A stretch of 64,000 nucleotides of DNA from CAYNRE01 sp964399535 (lineage in GTDB: Bacteria > Planctomycetota > Planctomycetia > Pirellulales > CAYNRE01). The DNA lies in NCBI GenBank assembly GCA_964399535.1, contig CAYNRE010000026.1, positions 1 through 64,000 on the forward strand, read 5' to 3'. The translations under genes and the position numbers were made by a program. Within the stretch, counting starts at the first letter, position 1, and each line of letters opens with the position of its first letter. This document shows positions 7,655 to 16,116 of this stretch, piece after piece. Under the pieces are notes generated by a model. The model worked only from the letters and a program-made list of their open reading frames with translations, ran no database searches and had not been told where the DNA came from.

Positions 7655-9025
7655 GTGAGCCAAATCGATCTTGCCAACTTCGAACCGGTCTTGCTGGCCA
7701 ATATCGGCCAGCCCGAGAGCCATACGCTGGCCGTTTACGAGGCTTCGGGCGGCTACCGGGGGTTGCGCCGGGCGCTGCGCGAGCTGGACCCGCCGGCGCT
7801 GATCGAACTAGTCAAGTCGAGCAACCTGCGCGGCCGGGGCGGGGCCGGTTTTCCCACCGGGCTGAAGTGGTCGTTCTTGCCCAAGAACCACCCCGGCCCG
7901 ATCTATATGTGCATCAACGCCGACGAGAGCGAGCCGGGCACCTTCAACAATCGCATCCTGATGGAGGAAGACCCGCACCAGGTGCTCGAGGGCACCATTC
8001 TGGCGTGCTACGCCACTCGGGCGACCACGGCTTACATTTACCTGCGCTACGAGTATCCCTTGGCGTACCAGCGCTTGCAGGGGGCCATCGACGAGTGCTA
8101 CGCGGCGGGGCTGCTCGGCCACAATATCTTGGGCACCGAGTTCTCGCTCGACATCTACCTGCATCGCGGCGCCGCCGCTTACATTTGCGGCGAAGAGACC
8201 GGGCTGATCGAAAGCCTGGAGGGGAAGCGGGCCTGGCCGAGAATCAAGCCGCCGTTTCCCGCCGTCGAGGGGCTGTTTCGCAAGCCCACCGTGGTCAACA
8301 ACATCGAAACCGCGGCTTGCGTTACCCAAATCGTGGCTCGCGGCGCCGATTGGTTCAAATCGATCGGCGTGCCGGCCGACCCCAATAACCCCCGCGATCC
8401 GGGCAGCTACGGGCCCAAGCTGTACTGCCTCTCGGGGCATGTGAATCGCCCGGGCTGCTACGAGGCGCCCCTCGGCCTTACCTGCCGGCAGCTGATCGAT
8501 CATTTCGGGGGCGGGGTCTGGAAGGGGCGGCGCGCCAAAGCGGCGATTCCGGGCGGCATCTCGATGGGCCTGCTGACCGAGGCCGAACTCGATACGCCGC
8601 TGGATTTCAGCGGGCCGGGCCGGGTGGGCTGCCTGGGGCTGGGTACGGCGGCCGTGGTGGTGCTCGACGAAACGGTGAGCATGGTCGACTTCCTGCACAA
8701 TAGCTGCCGGTTCTTCGCTCACGAAAGCTGTGGCCAGTGCACTCCCTGCCGCGAGGGAACCGCCTGGTCGCTGGCCATGCTCGAGCGAATTCGGGCCGGG
8801 CGCGGACGGCTGAAAGATCTCGACTTGCTGCTGGAGATCGGCGATTCGATCGGAATTATTCCCGGTACCACCATCTGTGGCCTGGCCGACGGTGCCGCCT
8901 GGCCCATTAAGAACGCGATTCGAAAGTTCCGCGGCGAGTTTGAAGATTACATTCGGCGAACCAACCCTCATGGCTACCAGGAGACCCGGGCGGTCGACGC
9001 CCTGCCGGTGGTCAGCCTGCACTGA
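7655..9025 (+). CDS. nuoF: NADH-quinone oxidoreductase subunit F (51 kDa type)
   Basis: The NADH-binding subunit; it holds FMN and the [4Fe-4S] cluster N3 and starts electron transfer in complex I. The 456-residue protein starts with GTG. Visible motifs are the Gly-rich nucleotide site RGRGGAGFPTGLKW (59-72), the FMN-site motif NADESEPGT (88-96), YICGEETGLIESLEGKR, and the cluster ligands C359, C362, C365 (ESCGQCTPCREG) and C408 (TTICGL). Length and motifs are typical. It is followed by nuoG after a 76-base gap. Confidence 0.97.
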   Translation: MSQIDLANFEPVLLANIGQPESHTLAVYEASGGYRGLRRALRELDPPALIELVKSSNLRGRGGAGFPTGLKWSFLPKNHPGPIYMCINADESEPGTFNNRILMEEDPHQVLEGTILACYATRATTAYIYLRYEYPLAYQRLQGAIDECYAAGLLGHNILGTEFSLDIYLHRGAAAYICGEETGLIESLEGKRAWPRIKPPFPAVEGLFRKPTVVNNIETAACVTQIVARGADWFKSIGVPADPNNPRDPGSYGPKLYCLSGHVNRPGCYEAPLGLTCRQLIDHFGGGVWKGRRAKAAIPGGISMGLLTEAELDTPLDFSGPGRVGCLGLGTAAVVVLDETVSMVDFLHNSCRFFAHESCGQCTPCREGTAWSLAMLERIRAGRGRLKDLDLLLEIGDSIGIIPGTTICGLADGAAWPIKNAIRKFRGEFEDYIRRTNPHGYQETRAVDALPVVSLH

Positions 9026-9101
9026 TCGGCGGCCCCGAACCAACCATGGCGCCCGGCTAATCGCAATGAGCCAGTCGCCGAATCCCGAATAGGCAACCGA
9101 A

Positions 9102-10754
9102 ATGGGTGTAGTGATCGTAGACGGCATCGAGGTGCCCCTGGCCGAGGGGGAGCGGCTCAACGGCATACAGGCGGCCCACCGCGCCGGTGTCGAAATTCCG
9201 CATTACTGCTGGCACCCCGGCCTGGCCGTCGTGGCCAGTTGCCGGATGTGCCTGGTTGAAACCGGCACCCGCAATCCCCAGACCGGCGCCGTGTCGATGG
9301 TGCCCAAGCTGGTGCCGGCCTGTCAGACTCCGGCCACCGACAACACCGTGTTTGTCACCCAGAGCGACAAGGTCAGGCAGAGCCGGGCTTTTGTGGAAGA
9401 GTGTTTGTTGATCGACCACCCGGTCGACTGCCCGATCTGCGACAAGGCCGGCGAGTGCTACCTGCAGGACTATCACTTCGAATACGGGCAGAAGGAGCGT
9501 CGAGCCGACGTGCGCCCGTTTCACAGCCGCCGCCGCGACGTGGGGCCGAGCGTCACCTTGTTCGTTGACCGCTGCGTGATGTGTACCCGTTGCGTGCGAT
9601 TCACCCGGGAAATCAGCGGAACCAGCGAGCTAATGGTGATCGACCGGGGAAGCCACGACGAGATCGACGTGGTGCCCGGCTTTCCGCTGCAAAACAAGCT
9701 GGCCGGCAACGTGGTCGATCTTTGCCCCGTGGGCGCCCTGGGAGACAAAGACTTTCTCTACTCGCAGCGCGTCTGGTTCATGAAACGGCACCAGGGCGTT
9801 TGTACCGGCTGTTCGACCGGCTGCTCGGTCTGGGTCGAGGAGAACCAGGACCAGGTCTACCGGCTCAAGCCTCGCGAGAATCCCCACGTTAACCAGTGGT
9901 GGATGTGCGACGATGGTCGTTACGGCTTTCATTATGTGCACCGCCCCGACCGTCGGACCGGCGTCGAGGTTTCCACCGGCGGGGCCCCCCATCGGCCGGC
10001 CGACTGGAGCGCGGTGCTGGCCGAGTTGCCCGGGCGCATTCGCCAGGCGGGCCGCTTGGCGGTGGCTCTCTCGCCGCATCTGACCGTGGAAGAGGCCTAC
10101 CTGTTGGGCAGCGTCGCGCGGCAGCTCGATCCCGAGGCGCTGCTGGTGCTGGGCCCCGTTCCGAGCCAAGGTTCCGACGAACACTACCCGGGAGGGTTTA
10201 CGATTCACGCCGAGAAATGCCCGAATCGCCGTGGCGTGACCGAGGTGCTCCGCCATCTGACCGGCGCGGTGGAAGCGTTTCCCGCCCTGCTGACGGCGGC
10301 CCAGACCGGCCAGGTGCAGGCGGTCTGGCTTTCGGGTGGCTACCCACAGCCCTGGCTCACCGGCGACGAGGCCCTGCAACTCGCGGGGTTGCCGCTGTTG
10401 GTCGTCCAGGATTTGTTCGACTCGCCCGCCTGGCAAGCGGCACACGTGCGACTGCCGGGGGCGGCATTCGCCGAACGCGAAGGGTCGTATGTGAACTTCG
10501 CGGGGCGGTTGCAAACTGCCCGGTGGGCCATTCGCCCGCCGCAGGGCGTCAGGACCGAGGCCAGCACCTATTGGCAACTGGCCGGGCGCCCGGGGCTAGT
10601 CCAACCGAGCCGGGTGCTGGCCGACCTGGCCGCGGTCTGCGGTTACTTCGCCCCGGTCCTGGGGGGCGTGCCGGAAACGGGTTTGGACCTGGACGGGCCG
10701 GTCTCGAATCAACTGGTGGCCGACGCGGTGGGCACCAGCACTGAAACACCCTAG
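9102..10754 (+). CDS. nuoG: NADH-quinone oxidoreductase subunit G, with an N7-type cluster site
   Basis: The long iron-sulfur subunit that carries electrons from NuoF towards NuoB. The 550 residues contain the N-terminal [2Fe-2S] ligands C36, C47, C50, C74; the His-ligated cluster H106, C110, C113, C119; a third set C158, C161, C164, C208; and the extra set C234, C237, C241, C269, which matches cluster N7 found only in some bacteria. The molybdopterin-oxidoreductase-like C-terminal part is present but short (about 280 residues) compared with the roughly 900-residue NuoG of enterobacteria. The NADH module genes nuoE, F and G are contiguous. Confidence 0.95.
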   Translation: MGVVIVDGIEVPLAEGERLNGIQAAHRAGVEIPHYCWHPGLAVVASCRMCLVETGTRNPQTGAVSMVPKLVPACQTPATDNTVFVTQSDKVRQSRAFVEECLLIDHPVDCPICDKAGECYLQDYHFEYGQKERRADVRPFHSRRRDVGPSVTLFVDRCVMCTRCVRFTREISGTSELMVIDRGSHDEIDVVPGFPLQNKLAGNVVDLCPVGALGDKDFLYSQRVWFMKRHQGVCTGCSTGCSVWVEENQDQVYRLKPRENPHVNQWWMCDDGRYGFHYVHRPDRRTGVEVSTGGAPHRPADWSAVLAELPGRIRQAGRLAVALSPHLTVEEAYLLGSVARQLDPEALLVLGPVPSQGSDEHYPGGFTIHAEKCPNRRGVTEVLRHLTGAVEAFPALLTAAQTGQVQAVWLSGGYPQPWLTGDEALQLAGLPLLVVQDLFDSPAWQAAHVRLPGAAFAEREGSYVNFAGRLQTARWAIRPPQGVRTEASTYWQLAGRPGLVQPSRVLADLAAVCGYFAPVLGGVPETGLDLDGPVSNQLVADAVGTSTETP

Positions 10755-10771
10755 CGAGCTTGAGCGGGCCC

Positions 10772-12043
10772 ATGAGCAGTAACGAACTAACGGCGCTTTT
10801 CGTCGAGGCCGTGATCAAGATCGCGATCTTGATCTTCGGCATGATGACCGCCGCCGCTTACCTGGTGTTGCTCGAGCGCCGGATGGCGGCATGGGTCCAA
10901 GACCGCAAGGGCCCCAACCGGGTCGGCATTCCGCTCACCAAGATTCGGCTCTGGGGGTTGGGGCAGCCCCTGGCCGACGGGCTGAAGTTCATCTTCAAGG
11001 AAGAGTACACCCCGCACCAGGTCGATCGTTGGCTGTTTCTGTTGGCTCCGATCGCGATCCTGGGGGCGGCGCTGGCCGTATTCGCGGTGGTGCCGTTCGG
11101 CGACGTGCTGCCGGGCTTCCAGATCGGCTCGCTCAAGGTCGATCGGCCCATCGCCCTGACCGTGGCGCCCGGCGTCGACGTGGGCATGGTCTACGTCTTC
11201 GCCCTCAGCAGCATGGCGGTTTACGGGGTGCTGCTGGGTGGCTGGGCCAGCAACAACAAATACAGCTTCCTGGGCGGTTTGCGATCGAGTGCCCAGCTGA
11301 TTGCCTACGAAATTCCCATGGGGTTGGGCATTTTGGCCGTCGTGCTTGTGTCGGGCTCGTTGCGATTGGAAGACATTATCGGCCAGCAGGCCTCCTCGGG
11401 CTGGTGGAACATTGCCCTGCAACCGCTGGGGTTCGTGGTGTTTCTCGTCGCGGCCTTCGCCGAAAGCGCCCGGCTGCCGTTCGACTTACCCGAGTGCGAG
11501 CAAGAGCTGATCGGCGGCTACCACACCGAATTCACCGGCATGAAGCTGCTTTGTTATCTGATCGCGGAATTCCTGCACATGGTGCTGGCCGCGTTTCTGA
11601 TTGCGATCTTGTTTCTGGGGGGCTGGCACCTGGGCGGCCTGACGGGGAGCGAGCCCGCCGCCACCTGGCCCCAGGCGCTGTTGCGAATCGCGGTGCTCAG
11701 CGGCAAGGTGCTGGGCGTGATCTTGTTCATGATGCTGGCGCGCTGGAGCTGGCCGCGCTTCCGCCACGATCAATTGATGCTCTTGGCCTGGAAAGTGATG
11801 TTGCCGCTGGGACTGGTCAACCTGCTGCTGATGGCCGCCCTGATGGAGTTCCGCGGCGAGCTGGTCGGTCTGGTCGGCACGCCGGGCTGGGTCGGGCTGA
11901 GTTGGCTGGTGACACTGGTATCGTTGTTGATCGCGGTGGTGGCGGCCCCCATGCGGTCCGACAATCGCCCCCACACCGAGTTGGCTGGCGCAAACCGGCG
12001 GCTCATTCCCGCCGAGCTGTTTTCCGAGGTGCCCCCCCGATGA
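10772..12043 (+). CDS. nuoH: NADH-quinone oxidoreductase subunit H
   Basis: Membrane subunit that completes the quinone-entry channel. From the ATG at 10772 the protein has 423 residues (a TTG at 10760 would add four). About eight membrane segments are visible. The conserved loops ERRMAAWVQDRKGPNRVG (residues 31-48), LADGLKFIFKEEYTP and LPFDLPECEQELIGGYHTEFTGMK, with the acidic residues thought to link quinone chemistry to proton pumping, are all present. The C-terminal stop overlaps the nuoI start (ATGA). Confidence 0.96.
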   Translation: MSSNELTALFVEAVIKIAILIFGMMTAAAYLVLLERRMAAWVQDRKGPNRVGIPLTKIRLWGLGQPLADGLKFIFKEEYTPHQVDRWLFLLAPIAILGAALAVFAVVPFGDVLPGFQIGSLKVDRPIALTVAPGVDVGMVYVFALSSMAVYGVLLGGWASNNKYSFLGGLRSSAQLIAYEIPMGLGILAVVLVSGSLRLEDIIGQQASSGWWNIALQPLGFVVFLVAAFAESARLPFDLPECEQELIGGYHTEFTGMKLLCYLIAEFLHMVLAAFLIAILFLGGWHLGGLTGSEPAATWPQALLRIAVLSGKVLGVILFMMLARWSWPRFRHDQLMLLAWKVMLPLGLVNLLLMAALMEFRGELVGLVGTPGWVGLSWLVTLVSLLIAVVAAPMRSDNRPHTELAGANRRLIPAELFSEVPPR

Positions 12044-12606
12044 AACCCGACGACCCGCAAATTCGCTGGATCGAGGAGCCCAAGCTGGGGCTCACCGGGC
12101 GGATGTATCTGCCCCTGGTCGTGCAGGGGCTGACCACCACCACCCGGCACCTGTTTGGCCCCAAAATGACGGTGAGCTTCCCCGAACAGCGACCCGAAAT
12201 CGGCAACCCGCTGATTTACCGGGGTGTGCACCGGCTCAACCGCGACGAGGCGGGCCGGGTCAAGTGCGTGGCCTGTTTCCTCTGCGCCACGGCCTGCCCG
12301 GCGCACTGCATCGACATTATCGGCATCGAGTCTCCCTGGCCCGATCGAGAGAAGTATCCCGAAAGTTTTGTGATCGACGAGCTGCGCTGCATTTATTGCG
12401 GCATGTGCGAAGAGGCTTGCCCGGTCGACGCGATCGAGCTGACGAGCCTGTTCGACCTGACGGGCCGCAGCCGCGAGGAGATGGTTTTCGACAAGGAAAA
12501 GCTGCTCTCGGTGTACGACCAAACCAAAGACCAGGAGCCCATGCGCTCGCGGCGCGAAGGTATTCGGATGCCGGGCGGGGTGCCTGCCGGGGGGAGCGCA
12601 TCGTGA
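12040..12606 (+). CDS. nuoI: NADH-quinone oxidoreductase subunit I
   Basis: Peripheral 8Fe ferredoxin-like subunit that carries clusters N6a and N6b and passes electrons to NuoB. The 188-residue protein holds two CxxCxxCxxxC sets: C76, C79, C82, C86 and C117, C120, C123, C127. The start overlaps the nuoH stop and the stop overlaps the nuoJ start, a sign of tight translational coupling. The start ATG at 12040 is fixed by this overlap and by the normal N-terminus; the frame is open far upstream without meaning. Confidence 0.96.
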   Translation: MKPDDPQIRWIEEPKLGLTGRMYLPLVVQGLTTTTRHLFGPKMTVSFPEQRPEIGNPLIYRGVHRLNRDEAGRVKCVACFLCATACPAHCIDIIGIESPWPDREKYPESFVIDELRCIYCGMCEEACPVDAIELTSLFDLTGRSREEMVFDKEKLLSVYDQTKDQEPMRSRREGIRMPGGVPAGGSAS

Positions 12607-13367
12607 CCACCTCGGGTCTAACTTCGGTTCAAGTCGCGGCCCTCGTGGCCACCGTGCTGACCGGCACAGGGTTGTGGCTCGTGCTGCCGCGCCCCAGCCT
12701 GCGCGGCCGGGCCCTGGGGGCGGTGCTGGTCATTGGGGGGCTGTCGCTGGCGGCAACCTTGGGGGCTTTCGCTGCCGGCGAGCCTCGGTTGGGGTCGCTG
12801 CTCGACGACCTGGTGTTTACCAAACTGGCCGTCATTACCGTGGCTTCGGCCGTCTGCTGCATCGCGTTTCGCAACCCGGTGTTTTCCGCCATCTGGTTCG
12901 CGCTCACCCTGCTGGGCACCTCGGGCCTGTTCCTGCTCGAGGGGGCCCAGTTCCTGGCGGTTTCCACCATCGTGGTCTATGCCGGCGCGATTCTGGTGAT
13001 GTTCCTGTTCGTGCTCATGCTGGCCAACCCACGGGGCCGCTCGTATTACGACCGGGTGAGCTGGGAGCCGCTGCTGGGGTCGGCCGTGGGGGCGGCGCTG
13101 GTGGGTCTGTTGACGCTGACGCTGGTCACGGTATTTCTCTCAGGGCCGGAAGCGGCCAGGCCGGTTTCGCCGGTCTCGGCCGAGTTGCGATCGGCCGAGA
13201 TACTTTCGCCCCACCACATGGCGCATTTGGGCCGCCGGCTGTTTACCACCCAACTGATCGCCGTCGAGGTGGCGGGTACGTTGCTTCTGGTGGCCCTGGT
13301 CGGAGCCGTGGCCGCCTTGCTGGCCCAGCAGGCTCCGGCCGACGCGGACCGGAAGGAGCTTTCATGA
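12603..13367 (+). CDS. nuoJ: NADH-quinone oxidoreductase subunit J
   Basis: Membrane-arm subunit with five membrane segments (254 residues, GTG start overlapping the nuoI stop). The hallmark segment FLAVSTIVVYAGAILVMFLFVLML (about 119-142) corresponds to the third helix, whose rotation or bend accompanies turnover in complex I. A hydrophilic loop near residues 180-210 and a further helix near 220-245 follow. The frame continues open upstream inside nuoI; the GTG at 12603 gives the family's normal N-terminus. Confidence 0.94.
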   Translation: MTTSGLTSVQVAALVATVLTGTGLWLVLPRPSLRGRALGAVLVIGGLSLAATLGAFAAGEPRLGSLLDDLVFTKLAVITVASAVCCIAFRNPVFSAIWFALTLLGTSGLFLLEGAQFLAVSTIVVYAGAILVMFLFVLMLANPRGRSYYDRVSWEPLLGSAVGAALVGLLTLTLVTVFLSGPEAARPVSPVSAELRSAEILSPHHMAHLGRRLFTTQLIAVEVAGTLLLVALVGAVAALLAQQAPADADRKELS

Positions 13368-13810
13368 ACGAAGTAGCGCTGCTCTACCACACCCAGATCG
13401 TGGCCGCGCTCTTGTTCGGCATCGGCCTGGTGGGCTTTCTGGTCCGACGCAACATGATCGTCATGTTTCTCTCGGCCGAAATGATGCTTCAGGGGGTTTC
13501 GCTGAGCCTGGTGGCCTGGGGGCGGTTTCACAACGACTGGGGGGGCCAACTGCTCACCATATTCATCCTGACCGTGGCCGCCTGCGAGGCGGCCCTGGCC
13601 CTGACGCTGGTGATGATGCTCTACAAACGTAGCGGCACGCTCGACGTGGCCTTTTGGCAAGCGTATCGCGAAGACAACCAACCGCCGCATGTGGATCACG
13701 AACTACCCGAACCAACCGCTCCCGAGGAATCCCGCTGGCCCGTGCTGACCCCGGCGGGGTTGCAGCCGACCGAGCGGGCCGACGAAGTTCCCTATCGCAC
13801 TCACGTGTAG
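13364..13810 (+). CDS. nuoK: NADH-quinone oxidoreductase subunit K with an extended C-terminal tail
   Basis: Antiporter-like membrane subunit with three helices (about 10-28, 32-52, 62-86). The two buried glutamates essential in the family are present at E39 (FLSAEMMLQG) and E75 (AACEAALAL). The ATG at 13364 follows GGAAGGAG and overlaps the nuoJ stop. The protein has 148 residues where the family usually has about 100. The extra roughly 48 residues (after YKRSGTLDV) are hydrophilic and rich in Pro, Glu and His, and should face the cytoplasm or the arm interface. Confidence 0.95.
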   Translation: MNEVALLYHTQIVAALLFGIGLVGFLVRRNMIVMFLSAEMMLQGVSLSLVAWGRFHNDWGGQLLTIFILTVAACEAALALTLVMMLYKRSGTLDVAFWQAYREDNQPPHVDHELPEPTAPEESRWPVLTPAGLQPTERADEVPYRTHV

Positions 13811-13818
13811 TTGCCGCC

Positions 13819-16059
13819 ATGTTTGAAATTGAAACCCTGATGGTGCTGATTCCGGCGCTGCCGCTGGCGGCGACGCTGGTGACCGCCCTGCTGGGCAAGT
13901 GGGTGCTCGGCCAGGCGAGCCACGTGCCGACGGTGGTGGCCACGGCCACGGCCTTCGTGCTGAGCCTGGTGTTGCTCAACCGCATCGCCGAGGAGCTGCC
14001 CTCCGAGCACCCGGCGGCCGCCGCCGAGCAGCCCCCGGCTACACCCACGATCGAACCGCCCGGGGCCGATCAGCACTCGGCTGCTCCGCGGGCGGCCTCG
14101 CTCCTGGTTCGCGGTACCGAGCCCGAGGCCAAAGGGCCCCAGCGCGAGTGGACCCGGACGTTGTGGACCTGGGCAGCCATCGACCAGGTGTATCGCCCCC
14201 GTTTGGACAAGTCGGTCCTGCCCCCCTCGGGCGCGGCCCCCCGCGCGGAAAGGATGCCCCCGGTCGATTTTCGTCTCGACATTACCCTTCGGGCCGATCC
14301 GCTCACCTCGATCATGCTCTGCATGGTGACCTTCGTTGCCACCCTGGTCGCCATCTATGCCAAGGGTTACATGCACGGCGACCCGGGCTACTGGCGTTTC
14401 TTCACTTACGTCTCTTTGTTCGTGTTCTCGATGACCATGCTGGTCTCGGTCTCCAGCTTTGCGCTGTTGTACGTGTTTTGGGAGGCGGTGGGGGTTTGCA
14501 GCTACCTGTTGATTGGTTTTTGGTATCAAAAGCCGGAAGCGGCCGCGGCCGGCAAAAAGGCTTTTCTGGTCAACCGGGTGGGCGATTTTGGTTTCGCCCT
14601 GGGTGTCTTTCTGCTGTGGATTACCTACGGCACGCTCAACTTTCACGATACTGAGCAGGTGGCCGGCATTCTGGGCCCGACTCGACTGGCGAGCGGCGCC
14701 GTGGTGGGGGGCGGCACCGGATTGGCGATTTGCCTGCTGCTGTTCGTGGGAGCCTGCGGCAAGAGTGCCCAGTTCCCGCTCCACGTCTGGTTGCCCGACG
14801 CCATGGAGGGGCCCACGCCGGTTAGCGCGCTGATTCACGCGGCCACGATGGTCACGGCGGGCGTTTATCTGGTGACCCGCTGCACGCCGCTGTTTCTGGC
14901 CGCGCCCGACGCACAACTCGTGGTTTCGATCATCGGCGCGGTCACGGCGCTCTTGGCCGGGCTGATCGCCCTGACGCAGACCGACCTGAAGCGGGTGCTG
15001 GCCTATTCGACGATCAGCCAATTGGGCTACATGTTTCTGGCCCTGGGAACGGGCTCGCTCTTTGGCATCGTGGCCGGCATGTTTCACCTGTTCACCCATG
15101 CCTTCTTCAAGGCCCTGTTGTTCCTGGGCGCGGGTAGCGTCATGCACGCCATGGGGGGCGTGATCGACATGCAGCGCTTCAGCGGGCTAAGGCGGCTGAT
15201 GCCCGCCACCCACCAAACCTTTCTGATCGGCTGCCTGGCCCTGGCCGGCATCGTGCCGTTTGCCGGGTTTTGGAGCAAAGACGCCATCGTGGCCGCGGTG
15301 CACGAGCGGGCCCACGCCGGCCACGGAGAGTCGCCCGGTCCGGCGGCCGGGGTTTTCGACGCGGGCCAGGTCTATCAGGCCCTCTACTACCTGGCCTTGT
15401 TCACGGCCCTGTTAACCTCGTTCTACACCTTCCGGGCGCTGCTGCTTACCTTCTACGGTCCGGAGCGCATTCCGGCCGAGGCAGGGCATCATGCCCACGA
15501 ATCGCCCCGGGCGATGACCACGCCGCTTTGGATTCTGGCGGTTTGCGCCACGGTGGTGGGGGCCTATTTCGAGTGGACTCACGGCTTTGCCCATTTCCTG
15601 GCGGCGACCCCGTCGCTGGCCTATGGCCCGCTGGTGGCCCACGGGGGCGTGGAAACGTTTCGCTTCCACATGGATATCGCCACGACCAGCACGCTCATCG
15701 CGCTGGCCGGGGCGGGGGCCGCGGCCTTTTTGTATCTGGGCGACCAGCGCGAGGTGTCGATCTTGGCTGCGCTCATGCAGCGGTTAGGGCTTTATCGGCT
15801 CTCGGCGGAAAAGTTTTACTTCGACCCGATTTACTCGGCCCTGATCGTTTGGCCGCTGCGAATGTTGGCCGCCCTGTGTTACTGGCTCGACCGCACCTTG
15901 GTCGACGGCCTGGTGAACCTGGTGGGCCGCTTGCCGGTTTGGGTGGGGGCGTTGCTCCGTCCGCTTCAGGCAGGGCTGGTGCAAACCTATGCCCTGTCGA
16001 TGGTGCTCGGGCTGGTGGTGCTGTTGATCGGTACGCTCATGGCTTGGCAGCCCGGCTAG
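13819..16059 (+). CDS. nuoL: NADH-quinone oxidoreductase subunit L with an expanded first periplasmic loop
   Basis: The distal antiporter-like proton pump of complex I, with the lateral helix at its C-terminus. It is 746 residues long from the ATG at 13819, against about 610 in Escherichia coli. Conserved blocks include WEAVGVCSYLLIGFW, LHVWLPDAMEGPTPVSALIHAATMVTAGVYL and the broken-helix lysine region. The loop after the first helices is greatly enlarged: residues about 57-113 are rich in Pro, Ala and Glu, then the conserved LWTW (115-118) appears, then a second stretch (121-148) before the usual RADPLTS. The start is chosen by the family N-terminus; the open frame reaches further upstream into nuoK. 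Confidence 0.95.
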   Translation: MFEIETLMVLIPALPLAATLVTALLGKWVLGQASHVPTVVATATAFVLSLVLLNRIAEELPSEHPAAAAEQPPATPTIEPPGADQHSAAPRAASLLVRGTEPEAKGPQREWTRTLWTWAAIDQVYRPRLDKSVLPPSGAAPRAERMPPVDFRLDITLRADPLTSIMLCMVTFVATLVAIYAKGYMHGDPGYWRFFTYVSLFVFSMTMLVSVSSFALLYVFWEAVGVCSYLLIGFWYQKPEAAAAGKKAFLVNRVGDFGFALGVFLLWITYGTLNFHDTEQVAGILGPTRLASGAVVGGGTGLAICLLLFVGACGKSAQFPLHVWLPDAMEGPTPVSALIHAATMVTAGVYLVTRCTPLFLAAPDAQLVVSIIGAVTALLAGLIALTQTDLKRVLAYSTISQLGYMFLALGTGSLFGIVAGMFHLFTHAFFKALLFLGAGSVMHAMGGVIDMQRFSGLRRLMPATHQTFLIGCLALAGIVPFAGFWSKDAIVAAVHERAHAGHGESPGPAAGVFDAGQVYQALYYLALFTALLTSFYTFRALLLTFYGPERIPAEAGHHAHESPRAMTTPLWILAVCATVVGAYFEWTHGFAHFLAATPSLAYGPLVAHGGVETFRFHMDIATTSTLIALAGAGAAAFLYLGDQREVSILAALMQRLGLYRLSAEKFYFDPIYSALIVWPLRMLAALCYWLDRTLVDGLVNLVGRLPVWVGALLRPLQAGLVQTYALSMVLGLVVLLIGTLMAWQPG

Positions 16060-16116
16060 CCCGCGGATGTTTGGCCCGGGGATCGATTCGGAATTGAAAC
16101 TGAAGGCAACAACGCC

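Noticed and set aside
7808..9166. 452-codon minus-strand open frame
   Set aside because: Antisense to nuoF; no similarity to any family.
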